DNA of 33,354 nucleotides from NCBI GenBank assembly GCA_030627285.1, contig DAOUSJ010000010.1, forward strand, positions 1 to 33,354. Direction: 5' to 3'. The notes under the pieces are model-generated. The model had not been told where the DNA came from and made no database searches. It worked only from the letters and a program-made list of their open reading frames with translations. Within the stretch, counting starts at the first letter, position 1. Each line of letters begins with the position of its first letter. Of the stretch, positions 7,978 through 16,697 are shown piece by piece. The position numbers were made by a program, and so were the translations under genes. The stretch comes from Methylococcaceae bacterium. Lineage in GTDB: Bacteria; Pseudomonadota; Gammaproteobacteria; Methylococcales; Methylomonadaceae.

Positions 7978-8302
7978 GTCTTTAAAGTCCTAAATTTGTA
8001 TTTCTCTATTTATCATGAAACGTGCATGAAATAACCTAAATATATTCACATTAAATATTTTATAAAATATGGTTTTATTATAAAAGGTGGCTCAAAGTAC
8101 GGGGAAATTTTTAAGTAAGTTAGCAACTACCATTAAGTTACCTCGTATTTGTACTATTATTGTTGCATGATTAAGCTATATTCAAAAAATAGAAGAATAG
8201 ATGTAAAATTATATCACTACCTCAACAAATTCATTTATGTTCTTTATCTAATTAATCTAATATTTTCTTATAATTATTCTATATTTAAACACGGTAACCT
8301 AA
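7978..8302. other. AT-rich intergenic region without a recognisable gene
   Basis: About 325 bases upstream of the ATPase gene. It holds a perfect 16-base palindrome (listed separately) and a GGCTC stretch at 8089, but nothing that codes convincingly. A 63-codon plus-strand frame at 8149-8340 is Tyr/Ile/Lys-rich low-complexity sequence with no ribosome binding site, and I do not call it. Confidence 0.6.
8055..8070. promoter_or_regulatory. Perfect 16-bp palindrome upstream of the P-type ATPase gene
   Basis: ATATTTTATAAAATAT is its own reverse complement and lies about 78 bases upstream of the minus-strand ATPase start. It could be an operator for a dimeric regulator of a metal transporter. In DNA this AT-rich such palindromes also occur by chance, so a function is only suggested by position. 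Confidence 0.3.
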
Positions 8303-8547
8303 GTAATCATAGGGGAAGAGATTACCCATTATTTTATTAATCTAAATAATAGCGGATTTGTTGAAGGACTAAATACAAAAATTAAAGTAATCAAACGAAG
8401 ATGTTATGGAATTACAAATATACAGCACCTATTTCAAAGAATTTTCTTGGACTTGGAAGGATATAAAGATTTTAAATATCAATGGGTTATTTATTTGGGT
8501 TTAAGTCGTTTTGATGTTTTTTACCGCATTAAAAAATACCTTAACAT
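8303..8547 (+). pseudogene. C-terminal remnant of an ISL3-family transposase
   Basis: A plus-strand frame open from 8303 (stop just before, at 8300-8302) encodes about 80 residues ending at 8547. The core, SGFVEGLNTKIKVIKRRCYGI followed by NIQHLFQRIFLDLEGY, is the highly conserved C-terminal end of ISL3 (IS204/IS1001/IS1165) transposases, including the Glu of the catalytic triad in FVEGLN. Complete transposases are around 400 residues, so about 80% is missing and the element cannot move by itself. The final ~30 residues after GYKDF differ from the family and may be read-through of neighbouring DNA. Confidence 0.85.
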
Positions 8548-8569
8548 TATGATTTAAAATGAGATTATC

Positions 8570-8593
8570 TCTCCCAAGAAGTCCTAAAGAGCC
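8570..8593 (-). repeat. Right terminal inverted repeat of the ISL3-like element
   Basis: Read on the minus strand the sequence begins GGCTCTTTAGGACTTCTTGG. GGCTCTTT is the typical outer end of ISL3-family elements, and it lies 22 bases after the transposase remnant's stop, where the right end should be. I found no matching left end. Confidence 0.6.
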
Positions 8594-8696
8594 TTAATAA
8601 CTCCAACCCGATTCGCTTTGATTTTTCTATATTATAAATAATCCTACCGGTTAATTCTTATGCTTAACGACCATTAATACGAATTTACGCTAGGCT

Positions 8697-10802
8697 TTAT
8701 CTAACATGTTTAGTTTTAAAACATTTAGCTTTTAAAGGGTGATTTGTATTAAGCCTCTGTTTTTTAAATGATCCCTTTGGTTGAAAAGAGGGAACAAGAT
8801 GATGCTTGCCATTGCCAATTAAACTTGCTTTGCCCATAGACTTTAAGGCTTCACGTAATAAATCCCAGTTTTTAGGATCATGATAACGTAAAAAGGCCTT
8901 ATGCAAACGCCGTTGTTTAATTCCTTTAGGAATACTTACATCCCCACCTTCACGTTTAACTTTCCGCAATGAATTCTTGCCAGAATGATACATGGAAGTT
9001 GCAATTGCCATTGGCGAAGGTAAAAATGCTTGCACTTGATCCGCACGAAAGCCATTTTTTTTCAACCATAAAGCTAAATTCAGCATATCTTGATCTTTAG
9101 TCCCAGGATGTGCCGCAATAAAATAAGGAATTAAATATTGTTCTTTGCCCGCAGCCTTTGAATACTTATCAAACATACTTTTAAATTTATTATACGACCC
9201 CATACCAGGTTTCATCATTTTAGACAACGGTTCAGATTCGGTATGTTCAGGCGCAATTTTTAAATAACCACCTACATGATGGGTCACTAATTCTTGTACA
9301 TATTCAGGTGATGTAACAGCTAAATCATAACGTAACCCTGAAGCAATAAAGATTTTTTTAATGCCGCGCAACTTTCTAGCACGCCGATATAGTTGAATTA
9401 AAGGTTGATGGTCAGTATTTAAATTTTCACAAATCACAGGATATACACACGAAGGTTTTCTACAAGCTGCTTCAATTTTAGAATCTTTACATGCCAAACG
9501 ATACATATTTGCCGTAGGCCCACCCAAATCTGAAATATGCCCAGTAAAATTTGGTGATGTATCTCTAATAGCTTCAATTTCCTGAATTATAGAATCTTCG
9601 GAACGACTTTGAATAATCCGACCTTCATGTTCGGTAATTGAGCAAAAACTACAACCGCCAAAACATCCACGCATAATATTAACTGAATGTTGAATCATTT
9701 CAAATGCTGGAATTTTGGCAGTTCCATATTTTGGATGCGGTAATCTAGAATAATTTAAGCCAAAAATAGCATCCATTTCTGGAGTAGTTAATGGAATTGG
9801 TGGCGGATTTAACCAAATTTGGCGATTTCCATGTTGCTGAATTAATGCTAATGCATTTCCGGGGTTAGTTTCATCATGCATAATATGTGAAGCATGTGCA
9901 TATAAAACCGAATCCTCTTTTACTGCTTCATAAGCTGGTAAACGAATCACAGTTTTATCACGTTGTAGCTGCACTTTCGGAGGCGTAAAATTGATTATTT
10001 GCTCACCATTATTTACATTTGCAGGCTTTTTATCACACTCAGGTTCAGCTTGATATGGATCTACAGATAAAGTAATTACACTAGCAACATCCATATCTGC
10101 ACTATCTTTAATTGCCCAACCAGCAGGAATTTGCTTCACAAAATGGGCAGTACCACGAATCCCTTTTAAAGCAGAAATTTTTTCACCTTGCCCCAAACGA
10201 TGTGCAATTTCAACAATTTGGCGTTCTGCATTACCATAAACTAATAAATCAGCTTTAGAATCCATTAATACTGACTTGCGAACTTTATCTGACCAATAAT
10301 CATAATGGGCAATTCTACGCAAACTTGCTTCTATGCCACCAATAATAATCGGTACAGTTTTATAAGCTTCACGACACCGATGAGAATACACATTTACCGC
10401 ACGATCTGGTCGTTTTCCAGCGACACCGGCAGCAGTATAAGCATCATTAGAACGAATTTTTTTGTCGGCAGTATAACGATTCACCATCGAATCCATATTA
10501 CCACCAGTAACTCCAAAAAATAATTGTGGCTGCCCTAACTGTTTAAAATCATCTGCACTATGCCAATTTGGTTGCGAAATAATTCCAACTCTGAAACCTT
10601 GTGCCTCTAACAAACGCCCAATTAATGCCATGCCAAAACTAGGATGATCTATATATGCATCACCGGTGACTAACACAATATCGCAGACATCCCAACCTAA
10701 AACATCCATTTCATCACGGTTCATAGGTAATTGCGTCGCAGTTCCAAAGCGATGCGCCCAGTATTTACGATAACTAAAAATATTTTTGGCAGTTGAGTTC
10801 AT
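8697..10802 (-). CDS. ygiQ: YgiQ family radical SAM protein (UPF0313)
   Basis: The 701-residue product matches YgiQ from end to end. It opens with the [14 protein letters not shown] segment of the family's N-terminal domain. A cobalamin-binding-like region follows ([11 protein letters not shown] at 47-57). The radical SAM cluster is CFGGCSFC, with Cys380, Cys384 and Cys387 binding the 4Fe-4S cluster. A C-terminal domain with KCL-type basic tail ends the protein. The reaction catalysed by the family is not established, so I give none. Length is typical for YgiQ (700-740). Its ATG overlaps the stop of the upstream spermidine-synthase-like gene by 4 bases (ATGA), so the two are translationally coupled. 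Confidence 0.93.
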   Translation of the reverse strand: MNSTAKNIFSYRKYWAHRFGTATQLPMNRDEMDVLGWDVCDIVLVTGDAYIDHPSFGMALIGRLLEAQGFRVGIISQPNWHSADDFKQLGQPQLFFGVTGGNMDSMVNRYTADKKIRSNDAYTAAGVAGKRPDRAVNVYSHRCREAYKTVPIIIGGIEASLRRIAHYDYWSDKVRKSVLMDSKADLLVYGNAERQIVEIAHRLGQGEKISALKGIRGTAHFVKQIPAGWAIKDSADMDVASVITLSVDPYQAEPECDKKPANVNNGEQIINFTPPKVQLQRDKTVIRLPAYEAVKEDSVLYAHASHIMHDETNPGNALALIQQHGNRQIWLNPPPIPLTTPEMDAIFGLNYSRLPHPKYGTAKIPAFEMIQHSVNIMRGCFGGCSFCSITEHEGRIIQSRSEDSIIQEIEAIRDTSPNFTGHISDLGGPTANMYRLACKDSKIEAACRKPSCVYPVICENLNTDHQPLIQLYRRARKLRGIKKIFIASGLRYDLAVTSPEYVQELVTHHVGGYLKIAPEHTESEPLSKMMKPGMGSYNKFKSMFDKYSKAAGKEQYLIPYFIAAHPGTKDQDMLNLALWLKKNGFRADQVQAFLPSPMAIATSMYHSGKNSLRKVKREGGDVSIPKGIKQRRLHKAFLRYHDPKNWDLLREALKSMGKASLIGNGKHHLVPSFQPKGSFKKQRLNTNHPLKAKCFKTKHVR

Positions 10803-11605
10803 GAAGTAAGTATTAGGTTCTTGAAACTATGTTTATTATGCGTTTTAAAATCTTTAATAAACGCTGAAAATTCAATCTGATGCGTACATTCTAATTTTTT
10901 TGCAGTGGAATTTAAGAGTTTTGAAGTGATTTTTTTTGGTGCAGCATTAAACGCGATCACCACTACATTATCCATCATTCTAGTTGGTAAAAATAACAAT
11001 TGTTGCTGAAAAATTAGGTTTAAATAATCACATAATTGTTGATATAAATTTAAATCAGAACACCATAAATTAACAACTAAAATACCTTCTGGAGTTAATA
11101 GATTTTTACAGGCATCAAAAAAACTTATATTGGTTACACCATCTGCCATGCCAACATCGTCAAAGGCATCAATTATAATCAAATCATGTTGCTCTAATTG
11201 CTGCTTACTTTGCTGATGTATATATTTCACACCATCAACAAGTTTAATCTGTAAACGTTGATCCAATGGCAACGCAAAATAATTTCTGGCAATTTTAACT
11301 ACTTGTTGGCGATATTCTAATACTGTTATTTGGCAATTTGGAAACGCTTGCAGGAAATATTTACTTACAACCCCGCCGCCTAAACCCAGCATTAACACCT
11401 GTTTTGGAGTTGGTGCAAATAACATCCACGCACACATTGCCCGCGAATAAGCCGCATGCAATCTATTTGGATTCGCTAAACACATACTAGTTTGCCTAGG
11501 TTCAGTGCCAAAATGTAGTGACCGAACCCCAGCACTATCTACCACTTCCATCACACCTAGATCATCAATGCATTGATGAATTAAAAAACCCTGATATTTA
11601 TACAT
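10799..11605 (-). CDS. Spermidine synthase-like methyltransferase-fold protein
   Basis: The 268 residues carry the Rossmann fold of the SpeE family: [15 protein letters not shown] is the nucleotide-binding loop, [15 protein letters not shown] the acidic end of strand 2, and LIIIDAFDD the position of the catalytic aspartate of spermidine synthase. The N-terminal beta domain is short and the C-terminus is basic. Many fused or stand-alone proteins of this type are annotated as spermidine synthase without proof, and the family also contains methyltransferase-like members. A polyamine role is therefore possible but not shown. The gene overlaps ygiQ by 4 bases, and starts 129 bases from the divergent tRNA gene. 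Confidence 0.8.
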   Translation of the reverse strand: MYKYQGFLIHQCIDDLGVMEVVDSAGVRSLHFGTEPRQTSMCLANPNRLHAAYSRAMCAWMLFAPTPKQVLMLGLGGGVVSKYFLQAFPNCQITVLEYRQQVVKIARNYFALPLDQRLQIKLVDGVKYIHQQSKQQLEQHDLIIIDAFDDVGMADGVTNISFFDACKNLLTPEGILVVNLWCSDLNLYQQLCDYLNLIFQQQLLFLPTRMMDNVVVIAFNAAPKKITSKLLNSTAKKLECTHQIEFSAFIKDFKTHNKHSFKNLILTS

Positions 11606-11694
11606 GTGCTTGTTTTTGAAATATAGTTTGATTATACATTATTTGTATCAACAGCCGTTATTTTAGACATCTTTAAATTAATTTAAAAAAATCC

Positions 11695-11722
11695 TTTTCA
11701 AAATTTATAAAATCCGTATAAT
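11695..11722 (+). promoter_or_regulatory. Sigma-70-like promoter of tRNA-Thr
   Basis: A perfect -10 box TATAAT at 11717-11722 is preceded by TTTTCA at 11695-11700 with a 16-base spacer. The predicted start lies a few bases before the mature tRNA at 11734. Confidence 0.65.
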
Positions 11723-11733
11723 AAGCATTCTTT

Positions 11734-11809
11734 GCTGGTGTAGCTCAGTTGGTAGAGCAGCTGATTTGTAATCAGCCGGTCGCGGGTTCGAGTCCCATCA
11801 CCAGCTCCA
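11734..11809 (+). tRNA. tRNA-Thr (anticodon TGT)
   Basis: 76 bases folding into a cloverleaf. The acceptor stem GCTGGTG pairs with CACCAGC. The D arm is GCTC/GAGC. The anticodon arm GCTGA/TCAGC encloses TTTGTAA with TGT at 11767-11769. The T arm GCGGG/CCCAT encloses TTCGAGT. CCA is encoded at the 3' end. The T stem has one mismatch, C50 against A64, and a G-T pair at its base. The discriminator base is T. Confidence 0.95.
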
Positions 11810-11818
11810 TGAATATTT

Positions 11819-11850
11819 AAGGCTTAGGGTTTTTGCTCTAAGCCTTTTTT
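11819..11850 (+). terminator. Rho-independent terminator after tRNA-Thr
   Basis: A 9-base perfect stem AAGGCTTAG (11819-11827) and CTAAGCCTT (11838-11846) with a T-rich loop, followed by a run of T, 10 bases after the tRNA CCA end. Confidence 0.88.
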
Positions 11851-11947
11851 ATTGCCTTAAAAAAAGTAACATCAATACTTAAAGTAGTCAAATGCTACAA
11901 AATAGTGTACAAACGACTACCGTGTTCAACCTCATATTTTAAACTCT

Positions 11948-14692
11948 GTGACTAATAAAAATTCCCTGTATTTAGTTGGTATAGATCTTGGCACTACTCA
12001 TACTGCGGTCGCTTATACCTTAGCAGATCAAAGTTCTGAAGCTATTACTATTTTTGAAATTGAACAATTAGTTAATACGGGACAAGTACAAGCTAAAACC
12101 TTATTGCCTTCAGTGCGTTATCACCCTGCAAAAGGTGAATTATCCGACGCAGATTTAAGTTTTTCACCTACAGGCAAGCAGGCAATTATTGGCACCGCCG
12201 CCCGAGTTTTAGGTGCAAAAACTCAAGGCAGGCTTGTTAGCAGTGCAAAAAGTTGGCTATCGCATCCTTCAATAGATCATAACGCCGAAATTTTACCTTG
12301 GGGCAGTGATGATAGTATAACTAAAGTCTCGCCATTAGAAGCTAGTGCCAGTTATTTAACCCATGTACGCACAGTCTGGTCACATAAATTTCCACATGCA
12401 CCCCTAGAACAACAATTTATTGTTATTACAGTACCTGCATCTTTTGATGAAGCCGCACGCTCATTAACCTTAGAAGCCGCACGCTTAGCTGGTTTAACTC
12501 AAGTACGCTTATTAGAAGAACCTCAAGCAGTTTGCTACGATTGGTTACGACGTAATGCTGGCAATATTAAGCAAATTTTACAAAATGTACGGCTATTATT
12601 AGTCTGTGATGTTGGTGGCGGCACTACAGATTTAACCTTAATAAAAATCGAAGCCGATGAAAATGAACCTAAATTAACTCGAATTGGCGTAGGTGACCAC
12701 CTAATGTTGGGTGGAGATAATATTGATTTAGCCTTAGCCTATTTAGCTGAAAGTCGCTTAAATAAAACTGATAAAAAACTTTCTACTGCGGATTTATCCC
12801 AATTATTAGAACAATGTAGGCGTGCTAAAGAACTCTTTTTAGGCACAAATGCACCTGCAACAATTAAAGTAACTTTATTAGGCGGCGGCAGAGGTTTAAT
12901 TGGCGGTGCGCGTTCAGCAACTTTACAACGAGATGAAGTGCTAACTATGGTCTTGGATGGATTTTTTCCATTATCAGGCTTAGATGATTTACCTACTAAA
13001 AAACGCAGTGGAGTAGTCGAATTTGGCTTGCCGTATGCAGCTGAACCAGCAGTTAGCAAACAAATAGCCGCATTTTTACACTTTCACCAACAAGCTGCTA
13101 GTGAAGCATTAGGTGGCACAAATTATGTTCCAGATGCATTATTATTAAACGGTGGCGTATTTCGTAGCTCCACCATCAGCCAACGCATTATTGAAGTATT
13201 AACTGGCTGGAGTTCACAACCACCAAAATTATTAGATAACCAATACCCAGAATTAGCTGTAGCCTTTGGAGCAGTGAGTTACGCAGTTGCTAGAAGAAAT
13301 AAAAAACTTAAAATTGGTGGTGGCAGCGCACGCAGTTATTTCTTGCTAGTAGACAGTGATAATGAACAATCACAAGGCGTGTGTTTATTACCTAGAGGCA
13401 GTGAAGAAGGTCAAGAAGTAGTCCTTACAAAACAACAATTTGCTTTGCGATTAGGACAACCAGTACAATTTAATTTAGTCTCAACTACAGGAGATAAAAA
13501 TTATCAAGCTGGTGATCTAAGTGTAATTAATCCAGATACTTTCCACGCATTACCCCCACTAGCAGTTGCTTTCACTGGCAATAATAGCAATAACACCGAA
13601 ATTATTGTGCAATTAGTTGCAGTACAAACTGAAGTTGGAACTTTAAAAATTGAATGCGTTGACGTAAAAAATCCACAGCAACGTTGGGATGTTGAATTTC
13701 AAATTCGCAAAAAAACTTCTAAGTCTAATAATACTGAATTACCAGCAAATTATGCGGCGGCTGAAGCGAAAATTGAAGCAGTTTTTGGCGTTCGCTCTAA
13801 GCAAATCAATCCTAAAGCTGTCAAAAGTTTACGTGCGGATTTGGAAAAACAATTAAATTTAAATCGTAATGAATGGCACACACCCTTATTACGCGCGTTT
13901 TTTAACAGCTTATTAACTGGCTTAAAATATAGACGACGTTCAGAACAGCATGAACGGGTGTGGTTAAGTTTAATTGGTTTTTGTTTACGTCCAGGTTTTG
14001 GACATCCATTAGATGATTGGCGGGTTGCACAAGTATGGCATTGTTATGTCCAAGGCTTACAATTTGTAAATGAAGTACAAAATTGGAGTGAATGGTGGAC
14101 TTTATGGCGACGTTTGGCTGGTGGTTTAGATCAAGCTGCCCAAACTCAAATTTTCAATGATTTAAGTCCATATTTAAATCCAGCTTCGGCTAGACAAGTT
14201 AGCATTGCCAAACAACTGAAAAAACGTGGCTATGAAGATATGGTGCGCTTAGCAGCAGTGTTAGAACGCTTAGCAGTTGCAGATAAAATCAAACTAGGTG
14301 AATGGTTATTAAAACGTTTGCAAAAAGCTAGTGAAGCTAGACAAACTTGGTGGGCATTAGGGCGAGTTGGCGCACGGATTCCTTTTCATGGCAGTGCGCA
14401 TAATGTAATTCCAGCCGCTACAATTGCTATTTGGTTAGACCAAGTAATGCAACAAGATTGGAAAAAAAATCCGCAAGCCGCTTTAGCAGCAACTTTAATG
14501 AGTAGAAATAGCGGTGATAGAGCTAGGGATATAGATCCAGAATTACGTGCATCTATAATCAAGCAATTAAAATTATCTAAAGCACCAGCAACTTGGATTG
14601 CTATGGTGGCAGAATTTCAAGCTTTAGATGCAGTAGTAGAAAAACAAATGTTTGGCGAAACCTTGCCACCTGGTTTAAAACTATTGCCCTAA
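11948..14692 (+). CDS. Large Hsp70-family protein with C-terminal DUF3731-type extension
   Basis: The GTG start at 11948 gives 914 residues, against about 640 for DnaK. The ATPase half is recognisable: the phosphate-1 motif GIDLGTTHTAVAY at residues 11-23, FIVITVPASFDEAAR, LLEEPQAV, and the phosphate-2 motif DVGGGTTDL from Asp221. LLNGGVFRS is a version of the adenosine motif. After about residue 500 the sequence no longer resembles the DnaK substrate-binding domain. It has instead a beta-rich part and a long helical, Trp-rich and Arg-rich region (RRRSEQHERVW..., WSEWWTLWRRL), typical of the Hsp70/DUF3731 proteins of proteobacteria. These lack a proven client. No dnaJ or grpE is nearby. Its stop abuts the stop of the convergent methyltransferase gene with no base between them. 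Confidence 0.9.
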   Translation: MTNKNSLYLVGIDLGTTHTAVAYTLADQSSEAITIFEIEQLVNTGQVQAKTLLPSVRYHPAKGELSDADLSFSPTGKQAIIGTAARVLGAKTQGRLVSSAKSWLSHPSIDHNAEILPWGSDDSITKVSPLEASASYLTHVRTVWSHKFPHAPLEQQFIVITVPASFDEAARSLTLEAARLAGLTQVRLLEEPQAVCYDWLRRNAGNIKQILQNVRLLLVCDVGGGTTDLTLIKIEADENEPKLTRIGVGDHLMLGGDNIDLALAYLAESRLNKTDKKLSTADLSQLLEQCRRAKELFLGTNAPATIKVTLLGGGRGLIGGARSATLQRDEVLTMVLDGFFPLSGLDDLPTKKRSGVVEFGLPYAAEPAVSKQIAAFLHFHQQAASEALGGTNYVPDALLLNGGVFRSSTISQRIIEVLTGWSSQPPKLLDNQYPELAVAFGAVSYAVARRNKKLKIGGGSARSYFLLVDSDNEQSQGVCLLPRGSEEGQEVVLTKQQFALRLGQPVQFNLVSTTGDKNYQAGDLSVINPDTFHALPPLAVAFTGNNSNNTEIIVQLVAVQTEVGTLKIECVDVKNPQQRWDVEFQIRKKTSKSNNTELPANYAAAEAKIEAVFGVRSKQINPKAVKSLRADLEKQLNLNRNEWHTPLLRAFFNSLLTGLKYRRRSEQHERVWLSLIGFCLRPGFGHPLDDWRVAQVWHCYVQGLQFVNEVQNWSEWWTLWRRLAGGLDQAAQTQIFNDLSPYLNPASARQVSIAKQLKKRGYEDMVRLAAVLERLAVADKIKLGEWLLKRLQKASEARQTWWALGRVGARIPFHGSAHNVIPAATIAIWLDQVMQQDWKKNPQAALAATLMSRNSGDRARDIDPELRASIIKQLKLSKAPATWIAMVAEFQALDAVVEKQMFGETLPPGLKLLP

Positions 14693-15307
14693 TTATTTGG
14701 TGGCAGTAATTAATTTTACCATATGACTCAAATGTTCAACCTGTACATTATTAAAACCAACTGCTTGAACATTTTTTACCGTATTGCGATTAATATTTGC
14801 CCCAAATATAGCTAAAATTATTGGATTAAGCACATTCATAATATTTGCCAACCAAGGTTTTGAACTAACAACATGTTCTAGTAACACAACTTTGCCTCCA
14901 AGTTTGCACACTCTATGCAATTCTTTTAAGCCCTTTCGTGGTTGAGGCACAGAACAAAAAACAAAACTTGCCACTATGGTGTCAAAACTATTATTCGCAT
15001 AACATAAGTTTTCCACATCCATTAAATTTATACATACCTTAACAGCTTGAGCATCACGTTTATTACGAGCTTGTATTAACATTTTAGGACTAAAATCAAT
15101 CGCGGTAATATCTGAATTTTGCGGATAAAACTGAAAATTTTTGCCAGTGCCAATACCAACTTCTAAAATATGTTGCCCATTAACATTAACCCACTGTTGT
15201 TGCCGCCAACGTTTAAAAAACAAGCCTTCTAAACCTGCTTCTAAAACATCAAATATTGGCGCAAGTCTGTCATAACGTTGCTGTACATATTCACGAGTTA
15301 ATTTCAT
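14693..15307 (-). CDS. Class I SAM-dependent methyltransferase (PmtA/UbiE-like)
   Basis: The 204-residue product begins YVQQRYDRLAPIFDVLEA, as do phosphatidylethanolamine N-methyltransferases and UbiE relatives. The SAM loop is ILEVGIGTGKNF, the acidic strand-2 end ITAIDFSPKML, and post-motif FDTIVASFVFCSVP. LKELHRVCKLGGKVVLLEH is the usual motif III. The C-terminal stretch NVLNPIILAIFGANINR could lie on a membrane, which fits a lipid or quinone substrate. A methanotroph with phosphatidylcholine-like or methylated lipids would use such an enzyme, but the substrate is inferred. The gene is single, starting from ATG 15307 and converging with the Hsp70 gene. Confidence 0.85.
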   Translation of the reverse strand: MKLTREYVQQRYDRLAPIFDVLEAGLEGLFFKRWRQQQWVNVNGQHILEVGIGTGKNFQFYPQNSDITAIDFSPKMLIQARNKRDAQAVKVCINLMDVENLCYANNSFDTIVASFVFCSVPQPRKGLKELHRVCKLGGKVVLLEHVVSSKPWLANIMNVLNPIILAIFGANINRNTVKNVQAVGFNNVQVEHLSHMVKLITATK

Positions 15308-15443
15308 GATCCAATTTATCCCTAATTAATAGCTAAGATTATACACTTAATAGATAATATTCTGCCGTTTGGATTATTATCCAAAGTTTATCTATGTTTT
15401 TAGCATAATTTTTAATTTGCAACACATATATCTAGGAGATTTT

Positions 15444-16697
15444 ATGTTTGGGTTTCGTTGTACCCTAGCCATTTTATTAAGTATTAATCTATCTTTTGTG
15501 CTAGCAATTGAGAACGATCATTTGGTAGATCATATTGATATTATTGAGATTAAAGAGGATTTGAATTTAGCTCAATTAATTGACTTAACCGTGGAAAAAT
15601 ATCCTGATTACAATTTAAATACTGCCTTTAATCAAGAAATTTCTGCTTTAGAACAACGTAGCAATAGTTTACTTGCAGGTGCTATGAGTATTTCTGCTAA
15701 TTATACGGATGATTTTGTTTCCAATAATGATGGCGCACGCGAATTTGAAGCTGAAGTGGAATTACCTTTATGGAATTGGGGACAACGACAAACCAGTATG
15801 GCAGTTGCAACTCAAGCTCATGAACTCAGTGCGCGCCATTTTGCACTCATCAAATTAAAAGTTGCTGGCTTAATCCGTGAAGCTTTATGGTCAATGAAGC
15901 TAGCTGATATTCGTTATCAACAAGGTGTAGCAACTTTAGATATTTCCAAAAAACTGTTAGAAAAAGTTGTTTTGCGAGTGAAGTTAGGTGATTTACCCAA
16001 GTTTGATTTGTTATTAGCCCAAAGCAATCATTTGGAAAAAAAATCTACCTTGGTGCAATTAGAGGCCGAAGTTATGCATGCACGCAAAAGTTATTTTACT
16101 TTAACTCAAATGCAACAAATGCCAGCACATTTTGAAGAAACTCAAAGTATTTTAACTACTATTCCAACAACTCATCCTGAGTTAGAATTTTTTCAAGCAC
16201 AAATACAACGTTTGGAAGCAGAATTAGCTTGGGTTAAAAGTTCGGGTTCAGGTCAGCCTACATTAACTTTAGGTGCTAAATCTGAACAAGGTAGTCGAGA
16301 TGAAACTACTAGTGAAAGTATACTTTTAGGTATTTCTGTACCTTTTGGCGGTGAAGCGCATTTAGCCCCAGAAATTGCAGCGGTAAAAATAGAGTTAACC
16401 AATGTGTTGATAGCACGAGAACATGTTTATAGGAATTTAGAACGTGAATTGCATGAAGCAGAACATGAAATAGCAGTAACTAGTACTGAATTAAAAATTG
16501 CTGCTGAATTAAAAATTATCGCTTTGGAACAGTTAGAAATGGCACAATTTGGTTTTGCAGAGGGAGAAATTAATTTGTTAGATGTATTAAAAATTCATAC
16601 CAAAGCCGATTACGCTTTACAACGTGTTAAAGAACATGAAGTATTGTTGCAAAAATATATTGCTTTGTATAATCAAACAGTTGGCAAATTACCATGA
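15444..16697 (+). CDS. TolC/CusC-like outer-membrane efflux protein
   Basis: I place the start at ATG 15444, behind a clear AGGAG at 15434-15438; this puts a signal peptide (MFGFRCTLAILLSINLSFVLA) at the N-terminus. The 417-residue product is mostly amphipathic helix with the Gln/Leu/Ala-rich heptads of outer-membrane factors, and shows two repeats, each with an outer-membrane beta part: residues near FEAEVELPLWNWGQRQ in the first and SILLGISVPFGGE in the second. It is shorter than TolC (about 470), as is common in heavy-metal CzcC types. The stop TGA overlaps the adaptor start (ATGA). It should form the exit duct of the tripartite pump encoded downstream. Confidence 0.88.
   Translation: MFGFRCTLAILLSINLSFVLAIENDHLVDHIDIIEIKEDLNLAQLIDLTVEKYPDYNLNTAFNQEISALEQRSNSLLAGAMSISANYTDDFVSNNDGAREFEAEVELPLWNWGQRQTSMAVATQAHELSARHFALIKLKVAGLIREALWSMKLADIRYQQGVATLDISKKLLEKVVLRVKLGDLPKFDLLLAQSNHLEKKSTLVQLEAEVMHARKSYFTLTQMQQMPAHFEETQSILTTIPTTHPELEFFQAQIQRLEAELAWVKSSGSGQPTLTLGAKSEQGSRDETTSESILLGISVPFGGEAHLAPEIAAVKIELTNVLIAREHVYRNLERELHEAEHEIAVTSTELKIAAELKIIALEQLEMAQFGFAEGEINLLDVLKIHTKADYALQRVKEHEVLLQKYIALYNQTVGKLP

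Noticed and set aside
8089-8112. GGCTC stretch as left end of the ISL3-like element
   Set aside because: Only the first five bases agree with the right terminal repeat; beyond that the two ends do not match.
8149-8340. 63-codon plus-strand open frame
   Set aside because: Low-complexity Tyr/Ile/Lys/Asn composition expected of AT-rich non-coding DNA, no ribosome binding site, and it overlaps the transposase remnant in another frame.
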